Position numbers and translations under genes: made by a program. A model generated the notes under the pieces. That model saw nothing but the letters and a program-made list of their open reading frames with translations. It did not search any database and was not told where the DNA came from. Positions 31,115 through 39,683 of a DNA stretch of 64,000 nucleotides are shown one piece after another (positions within the stretch are counted from its first letter, which is position 1; each line of letters starts with the position of its first letter). The stretch comes from Trinickia violacea (GTDB taxonomy: Bacteria > Pseudomonadota > Gammaproteobacteria > Burkholderiales > Burkholderiaceae): the NCBI RefSeq assembly GCF_005280735.1, contig NZ_CP040077.1, forward strand, positions 1,116,001 to 1,180,000. Reading direction: 5' to 3'.

Positions 31115-34075
31115 ATGGAACACCGAGCCCGAACCCAGAACGAAAAGCTCGAGGTGAAGACCACCACGTGCTACATGTGCGCGTGCCGCTGCGGAATCCG
31201 CGTGCATCTTCGCGACGGCGAAGTGCGCTATATCGACGGCAACCCGAACCATCCGCTCAATCAGGGCGTGATCTGCGCGAAGGGTTCGTCGGGGATCATG
31301 AAGCAGTATTCGCCCGCGCGCCTCACGCAGCCGCTGATGCGCAAGCCCGGCGCCGAACGCGGCACCGCGCAGTTCGAACCGGTCTCCTGGGACGTCGCGT
31401 TCGCGACCCTCGAGAAGCGCCTCGGCCACCTGCGCGCCACCGATCCGAAGAAGTTCGCGCTCTTCACCGGCCGCGACCAGATGCAGGCGCTCACCGGCCT
31501 CTTCGCGAAGCAGTTCGGCACGCCCAACTACGCGGCGCACGGCGGATTCTGCTCGGTCAATATGGCCGCCGGGATGATCTACACGATGGGCGGCTCGTTC
31601 TGGGAGTTCGGCGGGCCCGACCTCGACAGCGCGAAGCTGTTCTTCATGATCGGCACCGCGGAAGACCATCACTCGAATCCGCTCAAGATCGCGCTCTCGA
31701 AGTTCAAGCGCGCGGGCGGGCGCTTCATCGCGATCAATCCGGTGCGCACGGGCTACGCGGCGATCGCGGACGAATGGGTGCCGATCCGTCCCGGCACCGA
31801 CGGCGCGCTGTTCATGGCGCTGATCCGCGAACTGATCGAAACCGAGTCGTACGACCGCGAGTTCGTCACGCGCTACACGAACGCGGCGGAGCTGCTCGAC
31901 ATGAACGCCGAGCGCAACACCTTCGGCCTGTTCGTGCAGGACCCCGAGTCGCCGGTCGGCAATCCGCTGTTTCCGCAGAACCGCATGTGGTGGGACCCGG
32001 CCGCGCAGCGCGCCGTGGTGCATCACGCGCCGGGCGTCACGCCCGCGCTCGAAGGCCGCTATGCGCTCGCGGACGGCACGCCGGTCGTGCCGTCGTTCGC
32101 GCTGCTGCGCGAGCAGGTGGCCGAGTGCACGCCCGAGTGGGCGTCGGAGATCACCGGCATTCCCGCCGACACGATCCGCCGCCTCGCGCAAGAAATGGCC
32201 GACACGGCCCGCGACCACAAGATCACGCTGCCGATCCCGTGGACCGACGCGTGGGGCCAGACGCACGACACCGTCACCGGCAACCCGATCGCGTTCCACG
32301 CGATGCGCGGGCTCGCCGCGCATTCGAACGGCTTCCAGTCGATCCGCGCGCTGTCGATTCTGATGTCGATCATGGGCACGATCGATCGCCCCGGCGGCTT
32401 CCGGCACAAGTCGCCGTACCCGCGCGCGGTGCCGCCGTCGGCGAAACCGCCGAACGATCCGGACGTGATCCAGCCGAATACGCCGCTCGCAAACGGCCCG
32501 CTCGGCTGGCCCGCCGCGCCGGAAGATCTCTTTGTCGACAAGGACGGCCAGCCCGGCCGCATCGACAAGGCGTTCTCGTGGGAGTACCCGCTCGCGGTCC
32601 ACGGCCTCATGCACAGCGTCATCACGAACGCCTGGCGCGGCGACCCGTACCCGATCGACACGCTGTTCATCTTCATGGCGAACCTGGCGTGGAACTCGTC
32701 GATGAACACGGTCGAGGTCCGCAAGATGCTCGCCGACAAGCACGAGAACGGCGAGCACAAGATCCCGTTCATCGTGGTGTGCGACGCGTTTCAGTCGGAG
32801 ATGACCGCGTTCGCCGATCTGATCCTGCCGGACACGACCTACCTCGAGCGGCACGATGCGATGTCGGTGCTCGATCGTCCGATCTCCGAATACGACGGTC
32901 CGGTCGACTCCGTGCGCGTTCCCGTGGTGCCGCCGACCGGCGAATGCAAGCCCTTCCAGGAAGTGCTGATCGAGCTCGGCAGCCGGCTGAAGCTGCCGGC
33001 GTTCACGAAAGAGGACGGCACGCGCAAGTACCGCGACTACCCGGATTTCGTCGTCAACTTCCAGACCTCGCCCAATTCGGGCGTCGGCTTTCTCGCCGGC
33101 TGGCGGGGCAAGGACGGCGACAAGGCGCTCGTCGGCGAGCCGAATCCGAACCAGTGGGAGCAATACGCGAAAAACAATTGCGTGTTCCATTTCACGCTGC
33201 CCGAGTCGATCCAGTACATGCGCAACTGCAACGGGCCGTACTTGAAGTGGGCGGTCGAGAACGGCTTTCGCAAGTTCGACACGCCGATCGTGATTCAGCT
33301 CTACTCGGACGTGCTGCAGAAATTCCGGCTCGCCGCGCGCGGCAAGACGACAGGCCGCCAGCCGCCCGATCACCTGCGTGCGCGTATCGAGCGCTATTTC
33401 GATCCGCTGCCGTTCTACTACCCGCCGCTCGAAAACGCCGCGACCGATACGGCGCGCTATCCGCTCGCCGCGATCACGCAGCGTCCGATGGCGATGTACC
33501 ACTCGTGGGATTCGCAGAACGCTTGGCTGCGGCAGATCCACGGCGAGAACTATCTGTTCATGAATCCGCGCATGGCGCAGGAAAACGGCATCGAGGACGG
33601 CGGCTGGATCTACGTCGAATCGCAGTGGGGCAAGGTCCGCTGCATGGCGCGCTACAGCGAGGCGGTCGAGCCCGGGACGGTGTGGACCTGGAACGCGATC
33701 GGCAAGGCGGCGGGCGCGTGGAACCTCGGTCCCGATGCGAACGAATCCAAGCACGGCTTTCTGTTGAACCACCTGATCACGGACGAGTTGCCCGCTCAGG
33801 AAAAGAACGCGGCAGCGGGCGCACGGATGTCGAATTCCGATCCGGTCACGGGACAGGCCGCGTGGTACGACGTGCGCGTGCGCGTCTATCCGGCCGAAGC
33901 CGACGCCGACCACACGCTGCCGCAGTTCGCGCCGATGACGGCGCTGCCCGGCTCGACGGGCGCGAATGCGGTCCAGCGCGTCGTGCAGGCGTATTTCGCG
34001 GGACGCGGCGAATTTGCCAAGCGCTTGATGCAGGCGGTGAAGCCCGCCGCCAAGCACCACGACGGCGAACAGTAA
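31115..34075 (+). CDS. soeA: molybdopterin oxidoreductase catalytic subunit (SoeA-like)
   Basis: A 986-residue DMSO-reductase-family enzyme. The N-terminal [4Fe-4S] site is C-x2-C-x3-C (CYMCACRC) plus a distal Cys (GVICAKG). The Mo-bis-MGD domains follow, with a probable Mo-ligand Cys in GGFCSVNMAAG. The C-terminal part is the MGD-binding domain. There is no Tat signal, so it is cytoplasmic. The gene order (catalytic, ferredoxin-like, DmsC-like anchor) and the missing signal fit SoeABC, which oxidises sulfite to sulfate and feeds quinone. Other oxidoreductases of this shape exist, so the substrate is inferred. Start chosen by GAAGGAGG five bases before the ATG. Confidence 0.75.
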   Translation: MEHRARTQNEKLEVKTTTCYMCACRCGIRVHLRDGEVRYIDGNPNHPLNQGVICAKGSSGIMKQYSPARLTQPLMRKPGAERGTAQFEPVSWDVAFATLEKRLGHLRATDPKKFALFTGRDQMQALTGLFAKQFGTPNYAAHGGFCSVNMAAGMIYTMGGSFWEFGGPDLDSAKLFFMIGTAEDHHSNPLKIALSKFKRAGGRFIAINPVRTGYAAIADEWVPIRPGTDGALFMALIRELIETESYDREFVTRYTNAAELLDMNAERNTFGLFVQDPESPVGNPLFPQNRMWWDPAAQRAVVHHAPGVTPALEGRYALADGTPVVPSFALLREQVAECTPEWASEITGIPADTIRRLAQEMADTARDHKITLPIPWTDAWGQTHDTVTGNPIAFHAMRGLAAHSNGFQSIRALSILMSIMGTIDRPGGFRHKSPYPRAVPPSAKPPNDPDVIQPNTPLANGPLGWPAAPEDLFVDKDGQPGRIDKAFSWEYPLAVHGLMHSVITNAWRGDPYPIDTLFIFMANLAWNSSMNTVEVRKMLADKHENGEHKIPFIVVCDAFQSEMTAFADLILPDTTYLERHDAMSVLDRPISEYDGPVDSVRVPVVPPTGECKPFQEVLIELGSRLKLPAFTKEDGTRKYRDYPDFVVNFQTSPNSGVGFLAGWRGKDGDKALVGEPNPNQWEQYAKNNCVFHFTLPESIQYMRNCNGPYLKWAVENGFRKFDTPIVIQLYSDVLQKFRLAARGKTTGRQPPDHLRARIERYFDPLPFYYPPLENAATDTARYPLAAITQRPMAMYHSWDSQNAWLRQIHGENYLFMNPRMAQENGIEDGGWIYVESQWGKVRCMARYSEAVEPGTVWTWNAIGKAAGAWNLGPDANESKHGFLLNHLITDELPAQEKNAAAGARMSNSDPVTGQAAWYDVRVRVYPAEADADHTLPQFAPMTALPGSTGANAVQRVVQAYFAGRGEFAKRLMQAVKPAAKHHDGEQ

Positions 34076-34092
34076 ACAGGCGGGAGCAAGCA

Positions 34093-34833
34093 ATGACTCA
34101 GATGGCCCTCGTGATCGACTTGAACGTGTGCGTCGGATGCCACGCGTGCGTGACGAGCTGCAAGGAATGGAACACCTCGGGCGAGGCGGGCAGTCTCGCG
34201 GATTTCCGGCCGTACGACGACGATCCGTCGGGGACGTTCTTCAACCGCGTGCAGACCTACGAAACCGGCGAGTTTCCGCTCACCGACACGATTCACTTCC
34301 CGAAGTCGTGCCTGCATTGCGAAGACCCGCCGTGCGTGCCCGTGTGCCCGACCGGCGCGAGCTACAAGCGCAAGGAAGACGGCCTCGTGCTGGTCGACTA
34401 CGACCGCTGCATCGGCTGCAAATACTGCTCGTGGGCATGCCCGTACGGCGCGCGCGAGATCGACGAGAAGCGCCACGAGATGACGAAGTGCACGCTGTGC
34501 TCGGACCGCATCAACAACGAGGCGCTGCCCGAGCGCGACCGCAAGCCCGCCTGCGTGCTCGCGTGCCCGACTTCGGCGCGGCTCTTCGGCGATATCCATG
34601 ATCCCGAGTCGACGGTGTCGAAGGCGATCCGCGAGCGCGGCGGTTATCAGTTGATGCCGGAGTGGGGCACGCGGCCTTCGAATCACTACTTGCCGCGGCA
34701 CAAGACGGAGTCGACGTCGTGCGGCGGGGGAGCGTGCTCGTGCAAATCGGCGGGCGACGCCCAGGATGTGTCGATCGACGCGCAGCTCGAGCGAGGCCAA
34801 TTGAATCTGGCCTCGGCGGCGACGCGCGCGTGA
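34093..34833 (+). CDS. soeB: ferredoxin-like electron-transfer subunit (SoeB-like)
   Basis: A 246-residue iron-sulfur protein that passes electrons between the molybdoenzyme and the membrane anchor. Cys motifs for four [4Fe-4S] clusters are visible: CVGCHACVTSC, CLHCEDPPCVPVCP, CIGCKYCSWACP, CTLCSDR and ACVLACP. A Cys-containing tail (SCGGGACSCK) is an extra feature. The ATG lies 17 bp after the catalytic-subunit stop, with GGGAG before it. No signal peptide, as expected for a cytoplasm-facing complex. Confidence 0.85.
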   Translation: MTQMALVIDLNVCVGCHACVTSCKEWNTSGEAGSLADFRPYDDDPSGTFFNRVQTYETGEFPLTDTIHFPKSCLHCEDPPCVPVCPTGASYKRKEDGLVLVDYDRCIGCKYCSWACPYGAREIDEKRHEMTKCTLCSDRINNEALPERDRKPACVLACPTSARLFGDIHDPESTVSKAIRERGGYQLMPEWGTRPSNHYLPRHKTESTSCGGGACSCKSAGDAQDVSIDAQLERGQLNLASAATRA

Positions 34834-34869
34834 TGGCGGCTGGTCAATAAGGATGGGGAGTCAAGGAAG

Positions 34870-35832
34870 ATGAGACCTGCTTTCTCGGTGGTGTTCCTGA
34901 CGACGCTTTGCGGCGCCGCGCAGGGATTGTTGATCGCGCTCGTCGGCGTGGAAGTCGCCGGGCGGCTCGGCTGGGGCGCGGCAAGTGCGATGACGTCGCA
35001 GAGTTTTTATGTCGTGGGCGCGGGCGTGTCGGTCGCGCTCGGCGCGCTGGGCCTCCTCGCTTCGTTTTTCCACCTCGGACATCCGGAGCGCGCGTGGCGC
35101 GCGATCGCGATGTGGCGCACGTCGTGGCTCTCGCGCGAATGTCTCGCACTGCCCGCGTTTCTCGCTTGCGCGTTCGCGTATGGCGTCGCGCACTGGATCG
35201 GTTCGCCGTACGCAATCGCGATCGGCGTGCTCGGCGTGCTGGCAGGCGCGGCGCTCTTCGTCTGCACGTCGATGATCTATGCGTGCCTGCGCTTTCTGCA
35301 GGAATGGGCCACGCCGCTCACGATGGTCAACTTCGTGCTGCTCGGCTGCGCATCGGGATTCACACTCGCCGCGGCATGCTCGGCGTGGCTCGCGCCCGCG
35401 CTAGTGGGCGCACTCGCGCCGTGCGCGTGCGTGCTGACGCTTGCCGGCTGCGCGAGCCGGATTGCGTCGCTCGCGCGCAACGCGCGGCTGCGGCCGAAGT
35501 CGACGCTGCAAAGCGCGACCGGCATCAAGGGCCCGAACGTCGTCCAAAAGTCGCGCGGCTTCACCGCCCAATCGTTCAACACGCGCGAGTTCTTTCACGG
35601 CCAAACGGCGCGCACGGTGCAGACCGTCAAGTGGGCGTTTTTGCTCGGCGCATTCGCGGTGCCGTTCGTGCTGACGGCGCTGGGGGCGGCGGCGTCGTCG
35701 TCGGTGGCCTCGTCGATTGCGCTCCTCGGCGCGGCGTTCGTCATCCAATACGCGGGGCTCGTCGCCGAGCGATGGTTCTTCTTCGCCGAAGCGCGCCATC
35801 CGCAGAATTTGTATTACGGACGCGCTTCGTGA
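34870..35832 (+). CDS. soeC: DmsC-like membrane anchor subunit (SoeC-like)
   Basis: A 320-residue integral membrane protein with about eight spans, of the DmsC/YnfH anchor family. It anchors the two cytoplasmic subunits and exchanges electrons with the quinone pool. Family features include the opening MRPAFSVVFLTTLCGAAQGLLIAL, the FHLGHPERAWRAIAMWRTSWLSRE block and WFFFAEARHPQNLYYGRAS at the end. AAGGAAG precedes the ATG. It is the third gene of the operon, 36 bp after the ferredoxin-like gene. Confidence 0.85.
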   Translation: MRPAFSVVFLTTLCGAAQGLLIALVGVEVAGRLGWGAASAMTSQSFYVVGAGVSVALGALGLLASFFHLGHPERAWRAIAMWRTSWLSRECLALPAFLACAFAYGVAHWIGSPYAIAIGVLGVLAGAALFVCTSMIYACLRFLQEWATPLTMVNFVLLGCASGFTLAAACSAWLAPALVGALAPCACVLTLAGCASRIASLARNARLRPKSTLQSATGIKGPNVVQKSRGFTAQSFNTREFFHGQTARTVQTVKWAFLLGAFAVPFVLTALGAAASSSVASSIALLGAAFVIQYAGLVAERWFFFAEARHPQNLYYGRAS

Positions 35833-35920
35833 ACGTGGCGCAGGTCGCAAAATAGATCGCCTGGCGGCGGCAACGCTCGTAGAATCGAGACAGCCGCCGT
35901 TAGATCAGGAGGAGACTGCA

Positions 35921-36076
35921 ATGCCTGATTCATCCATCGGTTTCATGCTGACGCTTATCGTCTTCGTATGCGCCGCGTTTCTCGTTGCGACGCGGTATCA
36001 GACCGAACATCCATTGAACGACTTGCGGCGCTGGCTCGGTGCGCATCATCCGCAATGGATGCATAGGCGGCATTGA
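35921..36076 (+). CDS. 51-residue single-span membrane protein
   Basis: A very short gene. The protein has one hydrophobic span (about 5-23, SIGFMLTLIVFVCAAFLVA) and a basic, Trp/His-rich cytoplasmic tail (LRRWLGAHHPQWMHRRH). AGGAGGAG lies nine bases upstream of the ATG, a strong ribosome site for so small a frame. It lies 88 bp after the anchor gene and could be a late member of that operon. Function unknown. Confidence 0.6.
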   Translation: MPDSSIGFMLTLIVFVCAAFLVATRYQTEHPLNDLRRWLGAHHPQWMHRRH

Positions 36077-36115
36077 GAAAGCGGGGCGGCTAGAGGCAAG
36101 AGGTCGCCAGAGGTG

Positions 36116-36511
36116 TTATGCGCCGAAGTCGAGGCCGCCGATCAGAATAGACGGTTCGTCCTGGGTGCGCGTCGCGAAGTCGATCGATCGCGCGTCCTGC
36201 CAATTGCGCAGCTTGCGAGGAATCGCGTTGAGGTAGCGCTGAAAGCGCGTGCGGCCCTCTGGGGTCGTCAGCAGGCTTTCGATTTCGTCGTCATCCCACG
36301 TCAGCTCGACGTTGAGCGGGTGTGCGAAGTGCCTCAGGTGCTCGTGCGCGTGCTCGTTCACCTCCCCGAATAACCGGACTCGCGTCGCCCGGCCAGCGCC
36401 TTCGGACGGGATGATTTTCGCGCGCACGTGCGCGTCGAACAGGCCAGTGATCGTCTCCGCGATGCGGGGTGCAAATTCGGTTTCGAAACGGCGGACAATC
36501 GCGACATCCAT
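36116..36511 (-). CDS. hypothetical protein, unknown function
   Basis: A 131-residue soluble protein that I do not recognise. It begins MDVAIVRRFETEFAPRIAETITGLF and includes an acidic stretch (LTWDDDEIESLLTTPEGRTRF). There is no signal peptide, membrane span or metal motif. Amino-acid composition and codon use look coding, and the shadow frames on the other strand do not. It stands alone between the small membrane protein and the His-rich lipoprotein. Confidence 0.7.
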   Translation of the reverse strand: MDVAIVRRFETEFAPRIAETITGLFDAHVRAKIIPSEGAGRATRVRLFGEVNEHAHEHLRHFAHPLNVELTWDDDEIESLLTTPEGRTRFQRYLNAIPRKLRNWQDARSIDFATRTQDEPSILIGGLDFGA

Positions 36512-36596
36512 GTGGGGCTCTCCGTGCGTCGGCAGATGCTAGCACGGGGATGGGCCGCGATTCGTCCTGATGCGTCCGGGTAATTCGTCCTGTCGG

Positions 36597-36968
36597 CTAG
36601 CGGCTCGAGCCGCCACCGCCACCTCCACCGCCGCCGCCGCCGTGACCGCCGCCATGGCCGCCCCAGCTACCGCCGCTCGTCCAGACGCCGCCATGGTTGC
36701 CGCCGTGACCCCAGCCTCCGCCCCAACCGTGACCGTGACCGCCGCCGTGGTCATGATCGTGATCATGATCATGATCATGGTGGTGGAAGAAGCAACAGCT
36801 GCCGCCGCCGACGATGCCGACCGCACCGTACGCATACCCCGGCTCGTAGTCCGGGCCGTAGGCGTAGTAGCCGTCGGGGTAATAAGCGTAATCGGGGTAG
36901 CCGGGAGCCTCCGCGACGCAGCCCGCGAGGGCGGAGGCCAATCCGAGGATTGTGATGAGCCTCAACAT
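36597..36968 (-). CDS. His/Asp- and Gly-rich lipoprotein
   Basis: A 123-residue probable lipoprotein with a signal peptide ending in lipobox LAGC. A Tyr/Pro/Gly-rich part (about 20-50) is followed by two Cys, three His and then six Asp-His units. A Gly-His-Trp-rich part follows, ending in a poly-Gly tail. The HD array is a plausible metal-binding (Ni, Zn, Co, Cu) sequence; this is inferred from composition. The DNA under the HD array is a six-base repeat that could slip. The predicted location is an envelope membrane, facing the periplasm. Function unknown. Confidence 0.7.
   Translation of the reverse strand: MLRLITILGLASALAGCVAEAPGYPDYAYYPDGYYAYGPDYEPGYAYGAVGIVGGGSCCFFHHHDHDHDHDHDHGGGHGHGWGGGWGHGGNHGGVWTSGGSWGGHGGGHGGGGGGGGGGGSSR
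36755..36780. repeat. six-base microsatellite coding for Asp-His
   Basis: Repeats of GATCAT (with one variant unit) inside the lipoprotein gene. Changes in unit number keep the frame and alter the length of the HD array. Confidence 0.7.
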
Positions 36969-37166
36969 GATTTCGCTCCCATCTATCTCCTAAGAAAGCT
37001 AAATGGGTGGCGGAGTTCGGCAGGAATTGTGTCCGGAGTTTACTGGCTGGAGGATGGCGGGAACATGGCGGGCGTGACCGGCGTGGCCATGTTCCGGTGC
37101 GCAATAGAAGCGCTTTGGCCGAGGCGGAAACGCTGCTGTCGCTGTGCTTATCGTTGCCTGTTGTGC

Positions 37167-37412
37167 CTAGTGCTGCTGCGCGCAGTCCGGATTGAAGACG
37201 CGTTCGGTCGACGGCGGATTGCTCGCGAGCTTGTTCGCCGGACGGCGCGGCCGCGCGACCAGTTCGCCGCCGCAATTCGGGCATGTGCCGTGAAGCACGT
37301 TCGTCGCGCAGTCGACGCAGAACGTGCATTCGAATGAGCAGATTCGCGCATCGGCGGACTCCGGGGGGAGGTCTTTGTCGCAGCATTCGCAGCTTGGTCT
37401 GAGTGCCAGCAT
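37167..37412 (-). CDS. DUF1272-family zinc-ribbon-like protein
   Basis: An 81-residue protein with cysteine pairs in CECCDKDLPP, CSFECTFCVDC and CPNCGGELVARPRRP, as in the DUF1272 family. The pattern suggests one or two structural zinc sites. AGGAG lies eight bases before the ATG (MLALRPSCECC), which decides the start against an earlier in-frame ATG. The tail after about residue 57 is variable. Function is unknown. Confidence 0.8.
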   Translation of the reverse strand: MLALRPSCECCDKDLPPESADARICSFECTFCVDCATNVLHGTCPNCGGELVARPRRPANKLASNPPSTERVFNPDCAQQH

Positions 37413-37601
37413 CTCGAGACTCCTGAGCGTAAAGTGGTAAGGGAGCAGCGCGTGCGATACGGTACATCGAAGGCGATATGACGGGACTGCCAATTTCGTG
37501 TCTTTCCCCGATTCCCGGAATGTTTTGCGTGTTCTGACCGTTTAGTTGAGGTGCCCCGCGCGGGCTCGAATTGCTTCGTTCCTTCGCAATGGAGGTGCGC
37601 A

Positions 37602-37883
37602 ATGTCCTCGATTCGGTGTTTGAAGCTATTGCTGGTCTTTCCGCTCTTGTTTGTCTTCGCGGGATGCGCGCACGAGGATGGAGCCTCGGCGCAACCCGCT
37701 CAAACCGCCAGGGTTTTGCCTCTTGGCGCCTGCTTGGCTTCCGATGGAGGCGTGGTGCAGGAAGGCTTCATTGTCTCCAGGTGCGCCGTGCCGGGCACGG
37801 GCATCACCGACTGTCCGCGGTACATCTGCAAGCGATGCACCAGCGGCGCTTGGGGCGGGGAATACACCTGCCTGTATCGATGA
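37602..37883 (+). CDS. small cysteine-rich lipoprotein
   Basis: A 93-residue probable lipoprotein. The signal segment (CLKLLLVFPLLFVFAGC) ends in lipobox FAGC. The mature part has six further Cys (GACLAS, SRCAVPG, DCPRYICKRC, TCLYR), which suggests disulfides in the periplasm. GGAGGTG precedes the ATG by five bases. No domain recognised. Confidence 0.65.
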   Translation: MSSIRCLKLLLVFPLLFVFAGCAHEDGASAQPAQTARVLPLGACLASDGGVVQEGFIVSRCAVPGTGITDCPRYICKRCTSGAWGGEYTCLYR

Positions 37884-37916
37884 GCCGACGGATTGCGGAA
37901 GGCACTCCCGGAAAGC

Positions 37917-37948
37917 AAAAAGCCCCGCGGTGTAACACGCGGGGCTTC
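37917..37948 (-). terminator. terminator of tRNA-Arg
   Basis: Stem AAGCCCCGCG/CGCGGGGCTT; read on the minus strand it ends in TTTTT. It lies about 35 bp downstream of the tRNA 3' end. Confidence 0.85.
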
Positions 37949-37981
37949 TCAGGAAGCTGGGAACCGGCTGCGAAGCTCATT

Positions 37982-38056
37982 TGGTCCCCCCGACAGGAAT
38001 CGAACCTGTATCTAGCGCTTAGGAGGCACTTGTTCTATCCATTGAACTACGGGGAG
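37982..38056 (-). tRNA. tRNA-Arg (anticodon CCU)
   Basis: 75 bases including an encoded CCA. Acceptor CTCCCCG pairs with CGGGGGG (one G-U). The D arm is GTTC/GAAC, the anticodon arm AGTGC-CTCCTAA-GCGCT with anticodon CCT, and the T arm ACAGG-TTCGATT-CCTGT. It reads AGG codons. Confidence 0.95.
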
Positions 38057-38086
38057 AGGACCGAATGGCCGACGACTCAGAGTCCG

Positions 38087-38187
38087 TCAGCGAGCGCTGA
38101 GTATATCAAAGACATTCAACCGTGACGGCTCGGTCATCTTCGCGGCCGCTTCTTTTCCAAAAAGTTCGGGCAGTACTTCTTCAGCAG
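38087..38187 (-). pseudogene. antitoxin-like gene remnant, 3' part
   Basis: After removal of the IS and one target copy, the minus strand reads PAEEVLPELFGKEAAAKM, then runs into an unrelated tail and a stop. This resembles the middle of small COG3514-type antitoxins (NPEWTxEDFARARPAxEVLPELxG). The usual C-terminal ribbon-helix-helix part is missing. Confidence 0.5.
38180..38187. repeat. target-site duplication, left copy
   Basis: CTTCAGCA, identical to 39542-39549. The 8-bp length is typical of IS256-family transposition. Confidence 0.8.
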
Positions 38188-39541
38188 GAGGTATCCGGAT
38201 TTCTGTGTGTGAGGCGGGTTAAGACTCAGATTCCGATATTGAATCGCTCGGGGTAAAGCAGCGCGAACTGTGTCATCGCGCTTTTCCAATCGTGCCGAGA
38301 GCCGCTCCATTTGGCAACGACGTTGCGCAGCGCTAGCCAGATCAGCTTGAGCGCGGCCTCGTCCGATGGGAAGTGGCCGCGCGCCTTGATGATCTTGCGC
38401 AATTGCATGTGCAGCGACTCGATCGCATTTGTCGTATAGACGATTTTTCTAATCTCGGGCGCGAACGCGAAGAACGGAATCACCTGTTCCCAGGCCCGCC
38501 GCCAGAGCGCTGCGATCGGCGGGTATTTGGCGCCCCACGGGCCGGCGTCGAACGCGTCCAGGGCCGCGGCAGCCGCCTCGGCCGTTGGCGCCCGGTAGAC
38601 CTCCTTGAGCGCTGCCGCAGCCGCTTTGCGATCCTTCCAACTCACGAAGTCCAGCGAGTTGCGAATCAGATGGACGATACAGGTCTGGACCGTCGTTTCC
38701 GGAAACACCGTGTTGATCGCTTCCGGAAAGCCCTTCAGGCCATCGACCACGGCAATCAGAATGTCCTGCACACCGCGCAGTTTCAGGTCGTTGACCACTC
38801 GTAGCCAGAACTTGGCGCCCTCGGTCTGCTCGATCCATAGGCCCAGCACGTCGCGTGTGCCGTCGCGGCGCACGCCCAGCGCCAGATAGATCGCCTTGTT
38901 GCGTACCACGCCTTCGTCACGGATCTTCACGCGCAGGGCATCGAAGAACACCACCGGATACATGGCCTCCAGCGGCCGCTGCTGCCAGTCGCGCACTTCG
39001 TTGAGCACCGCGTCGGTCACCGTGCTGATAAAGTCCGGCGACACCTCGATGCCGTACATCTCCAACAGGAAACCCTGAATCTCTCGCACGCTCATGCCGC
39101 GTGCGTACATCGCGATGATCTTGTCGTCGAAACCGGTGAAGCGCCGCTCGCCCTTGGCGATCAGCACCGGGTCGAACGTGCCTTCGCGATCGCGCGGAAT
39201 CTCGACGTCGAACGTGTCGTCGTCGGTCGTGATGCGCTTGCGGCTGGTGCCGTTGCGGTGGTTCGTGCCGCCTTCCGGCTTGGCTTGGCCCTTCTCGTAG
39301 CCTAGGTGGTGCGTCAGCTCACCGCCTAGCGCGCGTTCGAAGATCGCCTTCTTGAGCGCAGCCAGTTGCTCGTTAATGGTCGCCCGGTCCAGTGTCCCGG
39401 GCACCAGTTGTTTGATCAGCTCCGGGTCCAGGTTCAACCCCTTGCCCGGTTCCACCGTCGTTTCTTCTTTTCGTTTGCGTGGCATAAAGCGGCTCCTTTG
39501 CCGTCAGTTTATGCCTCACACACAGGAAATCGGATAGGCTC
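38188..39541 (-). mobile_element. IS256-family insertion sequence, complete
   Basis: A 1354-bp element holding one transposase gene. Imperfect terminal inverted repeats (38188-38215 and 39514-39541) match without gaps at 21 of 28 positions, with an inner core CTGTGTGTGAGG. It is flanked by the 8-bp direct repeat CTTCAGCA. The intact target duplication indicates a simple, fairly recent insertion. It sits within an antitoxin-like pseudogene, next to tRNA-Arg. Confidence 0.88.
38226..39485 (-). CDS. IS256-family transposase
   Basis: A 419-residue mutator-type DDE transposase, full length for the family. Family blocks visible are TDDDTFDVEIPRDREGTF, MYARGMSVREIQGFL, the first Asp in VVFFDALRVKIRDEG, the second in IAVVDGLKGFPEAI with TCIVHLIRNS, and the Glu region TNAIESLHMQLRKIIKARGHFP. 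There are no frameshifts, so the element is probably still active. GGAGCC lies shortly before the ATG. Confidence 0.95.
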   Translation of the reverse strand: MPRKRKEETTVEPGKGLNLDPELIKQLVPGTLDRATINEQLAALKKAIFERALGGELTHHLGYEKGQAKPEGGTNHRNGTSRKRITTDDDTFDVEIPRDREGTFDPVLIAKGERRFTGFDDKIIAMYARGMSVREIQGFLLEMYGIEVSPDFISTVTDAVLNEVRDWQQRPLEAMYPVVFFDALRVKIRDEGVVRNKAIYLALGVRRDGTRDVLGLWIEQTEGAKFWLRVVNDLKLRGVQDILIAVVDGLKGFPEAINTVFPETTVQTCIVHLIRNSLDFVSWKDRKAAAAALKEVYRAPTAEAAAAALDAFDAGPWGAKYPPIAALWRRAWEQVIPFFAFAPEIRKIVYTTNAIESLHMQLRKIIKARGHFPSDEAALKLIWLALRNVVAKWSGSRHDWKSAMTQFALLYPERFNIGI

Positions 39542-39549
39542 CTTCAGCA
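39542..39549. repeat. target-site duplication, right copy
   Basis: CTTCAGCA, matching 38180-38187. Confidence 0.8.
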
Positions 39550-39609
39550 GGCCGTGCGCGCGCAAAGTCGGCCTCGTTCCAGACCGGATTCTCGTCAGCC
39601 GGATGACTC
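39550..39609 (-). pseudogene. antitoxin-like gene remnant, 5' part
   Basis: The minus strand reads VSHPADENPVWNEADFAR, typical of the N-terminus of small COG3514-type antitoxins. A GTG near 39607 is a possible start. The continuation PAEEVLPELF lies across the IS in another frame. A two-base loss in the GCGCGC run near 39558 accounts for this, so the gene was apparently broken independently of the IS. No toxin gene is visible next to it. Confidence 0.5.
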
Positions 39610-39683
39610 ACTTTTCGCTTGCCCCCTAAACACACCCCCCACGGAATACCTCCCCCGCCTCGCGTGTTCTGTGTCGTACCGGC

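Noticed and set aside
30842..34093. 1083-codon open frame on the minus strand
   Set aside because: It is antisense to the molybdoenzyme gene and composed of Arg/Val/His-rich sequence typical of GC-rich shadow frames. Only its last 73 codons, outside the operon, look coding.
37982..38056. tRNA-Arg as an integration site for an island
   Set aside because: I saw no second copy of the tRNA 3' end in the window and no integrase gene; the neighbouring IS256 explains the insertion without it.
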